This document shows, piece after piece, positions 6,036-9,714 of a stretch of 9,714 nucleotides of DNA. Made by a program: the position numbers and the translations under genes. The stretch's first letter is position 1; every line of letters begins with the position of its first letter. The DNA is from CAYUYV01 sp964449455. Lineage in GTDB: Bacteria > Pseudomonadota > Alphaproteobacteria > JAJFIK01. Under the pieces are notes generated by a model, which was given only the letters and a program-made list of their open reading frames with translations, searched no databases and was not told the origin of the DNA. The DNA is taken from positions 1 through 9,714 of the forward strand of contig CAYUYV010000163.1 in NCBI GenBank assembly GCA_964449455.1, read 5' to 3'.

Positions 6036-9000
6036 TCAGAGCTCGCGCGGCCAGGTCGGCATGCGGCCTGGGGTCGAAGGCGCACCCAAGGCCTCAAGCT
6101 CGCTTTCAAGACCACTGAGATCCTCCTCAAGGTCTTTGAGATCCTGAAGCGCGGCGCCAAATTCCTCCGCCGCAATGTCATAGGCGCGGCGGTGAAGCCC
6201 CGTGACCGGCGACTGGGAGCCCCAATGGCCGCCGATAATGCTGCGCACCCGGCTACGGATGGAGACGGGCACCGGCTCATTGCGCGCCCCAATGGTCCGA
6301 TCGCCGAACATCTTGTCCCGCAAATCGTCATGGCGCGCTTCAAGGGCTGCGAGACGCTGATAAACCGCCTCGCCCGCCGCCGGCGTGCGCACCAGCGCCA
6401 CCTTCAGATGGGCGATTCGCGTGCCGATTTCCCGAAGATAGTCGCTGCCCCCTTCAACAGCCCGGGCGAGTTCCGCCGTATCACGCTGGAAGGCAAGCAG
6501 CGCCGGCCGGTCCGCCGTGATTTCCGGCGACAGGTCCAGTGCCCGAACCGTAAAGGTCTGGGCCTCTCCTAGCGGTGTCAGGGTGCCCTGGACCCGCTTC
6601 GCCATGCTGACCGTATAGGAACCGGGCAGAGCCAGCGGGCCCTCCGGATCGCTGTCCCAAGGATTGCGCGGCCCGCCCTGGCTTAGCTTGACCGGGTCGG
6701 GCGCCGGCAGTCGCAGATCCCAGGCCACCCGATGCAGGCCCTTCGAGACCGGCCCCGTGAGAGTCCGAACCACGGCACCATCGGCATCGCGGATGGTGAA
6801 GACAATCACGGGTTTGTCCTCCCGATCCTCGGCACGCAGATCATCCCAGGACGGATAGGGCGTGTCGCCGCCCTCCTTTTCGATCTCGATCTCCCCTTTG
6901 CGCCGGGTCTCAGCCAGGGTCTTCAGGCCATCACGCAAGTGATAGGTAAACACCGCGCCATAGGGCGGGTTCTCAGCCGTGAAGAACTGGGCGCCCATGC
7001 TGCCCTTTTTCTGGCCACCCCACAGATCGCCTTCGATATAGAGCTTGGCTTCGCGCACCGGGAACAGGGTGCCTTCCGCGTCCGACAGGGTTTCTGCCTT
7101 GGTCCGCAAGGGGGCGTAATCGTCAAGGATGTAGATGCTGCGCCCGAAGGTGCCGACCACCAGATCGCTTTCGCGGCGCTGGATCTCAATGTCCCGCACC
7201 GCGATGGTCGGAAAGCCGCCCTTCATGGGCAGCCAGGTCACACCGCCATTTTGACTGAAGAACAGGCCGAATTCCGTGCCCGCAAAAAGCAGATCCGGAT
7301 CCACATGGTCCTCGGCGATGGTATGCGCCGAGCCGCGCTCGGGCAGCGTACCCGTGATGGGCAGCCAGGTGCGCCCCTTGTCCTTCGTTTTCAGAATATA
7401 GGGCCGGTAGTCGCCCTTTTTGTGATTGTCGAAAACGGCATAGGCCACATTTTCATCGTGCACGGAGGCAATGATGTCCTCCACCAGCGCCATGTCGGGC
7501 ACGCCTTCGAAACGGCGGACGGAGCGCCAGTTCGCACCACCATCTTCCGTGACACTGATCACGCCATCATCCGACCCCACATAAATCAAGCCTTCCGTAA
7601 GCGGACTTTCATTCAGGGCAATCAGGCTGCCATATCGGGACGTGGAGTCGTTTTTCGCAATCGCGTCGACGCTCCACACCCGGCCCATGACCTCCAGCGC
7701 ATTGCGGTCAATCTGGCGGGTCAGGTCCGGGGAGATGCGGGTCCAGTTATCGCCCCGATCATCGGACTGAAAGACAAACTCAGCCGCATAATAGATGCGC
7801 TGCGGATTATGCGGGCTGATAAGCAGCGGGGTGTTCCAGTTCCATTTGTAGTCCGGCACGCCGCTGTCCGGCTGGGGCGTGATATAAACGCGCTCCTGGG
7901 TCCGCCGGTCATAACGGGCCAGACCGCCATACTGGTACTGGGTATAGATGATGTTGGGATCGGTTGGATCGATCTGAGGCTTGTAGCCGTCACCACCCAG
8001 AATAATCTTCCAGTCCGAATTGGTGATCCCGTGAACCACACTGGTCCGGGACGGTCCGCACAGGGAATTGTTGTCCTGGGTGCCACCGCACACATTGTAG
8101 AACGGCTCGGCATTGTCGGGCTGGATCCGGTAGAACTGAACCAGGGGCAAATTGTTAATATGCCGCCAGGTCTGGCCCCGGTCATAGCTTTCATAAATGC
8201 CGCCATCACCCCCGAGGATGAGGTGATCCGTGTTCGCCTCGTCAATCCATAGGGCATGGTCATCCACATGGCGGTGGGCAATCGCCAGGCGGCTCCAGTT
8301 GCGTCCGCCATCTTCGGAAATATGCGTGAACGTATCGAGGGAATAGAGACGCTCCGGGTTCAACGGATCGACCACGATCTCATTGTAATATTGGGGGCTT
8401 GTGGTCATGCGACCCGACCGCTTCTCCCAAGTCTCACCGAAATTGGTCGAGGCATAGATGCCCTTTTCCTTATCACTGGCCTCGATGATGGCGTAAATCA
8501 GGTTCGGATCCCGCTGCGGCTCCGGCGCAGACCCGGCGTAAAAGCCCTGTTTGGCGCTCCGGGACCAGTGGCCAAGGCCGATCCGGCCCATACTGTCCTT
8601 GGGCAGGCCAGCGGTTATCTCCCGCCAGGTTGCGCCGCCATCGGTTGATTTGTGGATCCCACTGCCCGGGCCGCCATTGATCAGGGTCCAGACATGGCGG
8701 TGGCGCTGATAGGTGGACGCGACAATGATGTTCGGGTTGTCGGGATTCACCACGAACTCATTCACGCCCGTATAGTCATCAATCTCCAGAAGACGGGTCC
8801 AGGTTTCGCCGCCGTCGAACGTCTCGTAAAGACCGCGATCGCCGCCACCATTCCACAAGGGGCCCTGGGCCGCCACGAGGACATGGCCGCGGGCAAAAGG
8901 ATCGATCCAAATCTGGCTGATATGGCCAGAGTCTTTCAGCCCCATATTCGTCCAGGTCTTGCCGCCGTCCACGGATTTATAAACGCCGTCGCCATAGGCA

Positions 9001-9437
9001 ACCGAGCGCTGGGCATTGTTCTCGCCGGTCCCCACCCAGATTGTGAGCGGGTCGGAGGGATCGATCTCCACGACCCCAAGGGCATAGGAGCCCTCATTTT
9101 CGAACAAGGGCGTCCAGGTGGTGCCGTTATTGTCCGTCTTCCACAGATTGCCCGATGCGGTCGCGGCAAAGTAAACATGGGACTGGCGGGGATGGACCGC
9201 GAAATCGGAAATGCGGCCTGAGGGATAGGCGGGCCCGATATTGCGCAAGGAAAGACCAGCAAAGGGATTGTCCGGCGCCTGGCCCGGCTGTCCTTGCGCC
9301 GCCTTACCATTCTCCAGCGTTGCCGGCGCCGCATGAAGCCGCGCGTCAGGACCAGCGATGGTCCCCATAAGGATGGTCAGTCCACCCAGCCCGGCCATTG
9401 CCAACCGGCCCATGTGATTTTGGCGCACAGCCCCCAT
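6036..9437 (-). CDS. Exported sortilin/VPS10-like beta-propeller protein with Asp-box (BNR) repeats
   Basis: This is a large secreted or periplasmic protein of about 1133 residues, in the bacterial family annotated as VPS10/sortilin-like, BNR-repeat or 'glycosyl hydrolase' proteins. No enzymatic activity can be assigned. The start ATG has GGGGAG seven bases upstream; a GTG at 9452 would add five residues. A Sec signal peptide is visible: basic start (MGAVRQNHMGRLAM), hydrophobic core to about residue 29, and a likely cleavage at 35-39 (HAAPA). Eleven Asp-boxes of the S/T-x-D/N-x-G-x-x-W type occur at about 101, 155, 206, 264, 330, 374, 417, 558, 630, 684 and 728, marking propeller blades. GTFGRSIYILDD at 762-773 closes the propeller. 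A FlgD-like beta-sandwich follows (about 876-965), then a helical tail ending near TPGRMPTW. The only two cysteines I found (450, 460) probably form a disulfide. The cysteine-rich 10CC module of true VPS10 receptors is absent. Confidence 0.9.
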   Translation of the reverse strand: MGAVRQNHMGRLAMAGLGGLTILMGTIAGPDARLHAAPATLENGKAAQGQPGQAPDNPFAGLSLRNIGPAYPSGRISDFAVHPRQSHVYFAATASGNLWKTDNNGTTWTPLFENEGSYALGVVEIDPSDPLTIWVGTGENNAQRSVAYGDGVYKSVDGGKTWTNMGLKDSGHISQIWIDPFARGHVLVAAQGPLWNGGGDRGLYETFDGGETWTRLLEIDDYTGVNEFVVNPDNPNIIVASTYQRHRHVWTLINGGPGSGIHKSTDGGATWREITAGLPKDSMGRIGLGHWSRSAKQGFYAGSAPEPQRDPNLIYAIIEASDKEKGIYASTNFGETWEKRSGRMTTSPQYYNEIVVDPLNPERLYSLDTFTHISEDGGRNWSRLAIAHRHVDDHALWIDEANTDHLILGGDGGIYESYDRGQTWRHINNLPLVQFYRIQPDNAEPFYNVCGGTQDNNSLCGPSRTSVVHGITNSDWKIILGGDGYKPQIDPTDPNIIYTQYQYGGLARYDRRTQERVYITPQPDSGVPDYKWNWNTPLLISPHNPQRIYYAAEFVFQSDDRGDNWTRISPDLTRQIDRNALEVMGRVWSVDAIAKNDSTSRYGSLIALNESPLTEGLIYVGSDDGVISVTEDGGANWRSVRRFEGVPDMALVEDIIASVHDENVAYAVFDNHKKGDYRPYILKTKDKGRTWLPITGTLPERGSAHTIAEDHVDPDLLFAGTEFGLFFSQNGGVTWLPMKGGFPTIAVRDIEIQRRESDLVVGTFGRSIYILDDYAPLRTKAETLSDAEGTLFPVREAKLYIEGDLWGGQKKGSMGAQFFTAENPPYGAVFTYHLRDGLKTLAETRRKGEIEIEKEGGDTPYPSWDDLRAEDREDKPVIVFTIRDADGAVVRTLTGPVSKGLHRVAWDLRLPAPDPVKLSQGGPRNPWDSDPEGPLALPGSYTVSMAKRVQGTLTPLGEAQTFTVRALDLSPEITADRPALLAFQRDTAELARAVEGGSDYLREIGTRIAHLKVALVRTPAAGEAVYQRLAALEARHDDLRDKMFGDRTIGARNEPVPVSIRSRVRSIIGGHWGSQSPVTGLHRRAYDIAAEEFGAALQDLKDLEEDLSGLESELEALGAPSTPGRMPTWPREL

Positions 9438-9444
9438 GGCTTGT

Positions 9445-9450
9445 CTCCCC
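9445..9450 (-). promoter_or_regulatory. Ribosome binding site deciding the start of the large propeller gene
   Basis: GGGGAG on the minus strand, seven bases before the ATG at 9437. The alternative GTG at 9452 would have to use other, poorer sequence, so the ATG is preferred. Confidence 0.6.
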
Positions 9451-9467
9451 ACACCTTGTTTTGCGGC

Positions 9468-9481
9468 TTAATCCAGATCAA
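9468..9481 (-). promoter_or_regulatory. FNR/FixK-like box at the expected transcription start
   Basis: The minus strand reads TTGATctggATTAA, nine of ten matches to the FNR/FixK consensus TTGAT-N4-ATCAA. It starts five bases after the -10 hexamer, over the predicted start of transcription, where a bound regulator would be expected to repress. Seen by eye; such boxes also arise by chance. Confidence 0.3.
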
Positions 9482-9486
9482 AGGGA

Positions 9487-9514
9487 GTATGGCCGATCCG
9501 CCTGACCTGTCAAA
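9487..9514 (-). promoter_or_regulatory. Sigma70-type promoter of the large propeller gene
   Basis: On the minus strand a perfect TTGACA (9509-9514) is followed after 16 bases by CATACT (9487-9492), four of six matches to TATAAT. Transcription would start near 9480, giving a leader of about 43 bases that contains the Shine-Dalgarno. A short inverted repeat (GCCTG/CAGGC, 9501-9521) spans the -35 box and could be an operator half-pair. The upstream terminator hairpin makes an independent promoter here sensible. Confidence 0.6.
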
Positions 9515-9539
9515 CCAGGCCCAAACCGCGTGTTTCACA

Positions 9540-9630
9540 CAAAAACCCGCGCAAGCCATGGGCTTGCGCGGGTTCCAACAGTCGCTTTCGTGTTGGCCCC
9601 GTTCGGGTCTGACCGGGCAGGTCAGATCGG
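9540..9630 (-). ncRNA. Candidate small structured RNA (or structured mRNA 3' end)
   Basis: Read on the minus strand, stem-loops sit end to end: TCTGACC/GGTCAGA (9608-9626, seven pairs), CCC/GGG with a GAAC loop (9598-9607), CCAACA/TGTTGG (9575-9596, six pairs), then the terminator stem (9544-9574). At most one base separates neighbouring stems. A TATAAG -10-like hexamer (9637-9642) would start a transcript near 9630, giving an RNA of about 90 bases ending at the T run. However, no -35 box is recognisable, so it may instead be the 3' untranslated end of an mRNA from outside the window. It does not match tRNA, 5S, tmRNA or the conserved SRP RNA loop. I cannot assign a family. Confidence 0.35.
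9541..9574 (-). terminator. Strong intrinsic terminator, minus strand
   Basis: A perfect 14-bp inverted repeat (AACCCGCGCAAGCC, three-base loop, GGCTTGCGCGGGTT) spans 9544-9574. On the minus strand it is followed by TTTTTGTG, the T run including the last stem bases. On the plus strand no T run follows, so it ends a minus-strand transcript from the right. No protein gene in the window ends here, so it belongs either to the structured RNA candidate or to a gene outside the window. Confidence 0.75.
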
Positions 9631-9714
9631 ATGGGCCTTATACCCGGCACGCCTGCGTCCTTAGCGTTTTCAGCAAAAGTGTGTGCGGTTTTGCGGTTCG
9701 AAAACGCGATAAAT
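9627..9714. other. Right-edge sequence without a recognised gene
   Basis: No protein gene can be supported here. One minus-strand frame is open from the window edge into the terminator, but its product is unrecognised and runs through the hairpins, so it is probably not coding. An 8-bp inverted repeat, GCGTTTTC (9664-9671) and GAAAACGC (9700-9707), spaced by 28 bases, may be regulatory or part of an upstream transcript. Confidence 0.4.

Noticed and set aside
6732..8252. Plus-strand open frame of 506 codons opposite the propeller gene
   Set aside because: It is antisense to a gene with eleven recognisable repeats and a signal peptide on the other strand, and its own product has no recognisable domain.
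9594..9625. Resemblance of the minus strand to the SRP RNA apical loop (GGTCAG followed by a CCCGAACGGG hairpin)
   Set aside because: The conserved AGCAG side of the SRP internal loop is missing and the surrounding helix does not form, so this is not 4.5S RNA.
9690..9714. GGTTCGAAA on the plus strand, resembling a tRNA T-loop
   Set aside because: The flanking bases form a stem only with a nine-base loop, and no anticodon or acceptor arm fits, so no tRNA can be supported.
1..9714. Search for CRISPR repeats, insertion sequences, phage genes or a defence cluster
   Set aside because: No spaced direct repeats, transposase or integrase motifs, or toxin-antitoxin-like gene pairs were seen; apart from the propeller gene and the right end, the window is an ordinary nuo operon.

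Overview
The window reads as part of an alphaproteobacterial chromosome. The NADH dehydrogenase subunits have the wording typical of that class (for example NuoE beginning MAVRRLAEEQ and NuoG with HPLDCPICDQGGECDLQDQ). The order nuoA-B-C-D-E-F-G has separate nuoC and nuoD and an extra small gene between nuoF and nuoG. I cannot fix the order or genus. All supported genes lie on the minus strand, so transcription runs from high to low coordinates.

Right end (about 9453-9714): no protein gene is visible. On the minus strand there is a series of abutting inverted repeats ending in a strong hairpin followed by a T run. This looks like either a small structured RNA or the structured 3' end of a transcript entering from outside the window. 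Just below it lies a good sigma70-type promoter with an FNR/FixK-like box at the expected transcription start.

6036-9437: one large gene for an exported protein of about 1133 residues. It has a signal peptide, eleven Asp-box (BNR) repeats, a FlgD-like beta-sandwich and a helical tail, and belongs to the bacterial sortilin/VPS10-like beta-propeller family often labelled 'glycosyl hydrolase'. Its substrate is unknown.

5675-6035: a 361-base intergenic region with a GNRA-capped hairpin behind the large gene and a possible nuoA promoter giving a long leader.

1-5674: the first part of the nuo operon, in order nuoA, nuoB, nuoC, nuoD, nuoE, nuoF, a 92-codon unrecognised ORF, and the first 132 codons of nuoG, which runs off the left edge. 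NuoE, F and G form the NADH-oxidising arm (FMN and the first Fe-S clusters). NuoB, C and D form the connecting module that carries electrons through cluster N2 to quinone. NuoA is the first membrane subunit. The remaining membrane subunits (nuoH-N) presumably follow outside the window. The catalytic and cluster-binding residues checked are intact.

No mobile element, CRISPR array or defence system was seen. The best candidates for something undescribed are the small ORF coupled between nuoF and nuoG and the hairpin array at the right end.
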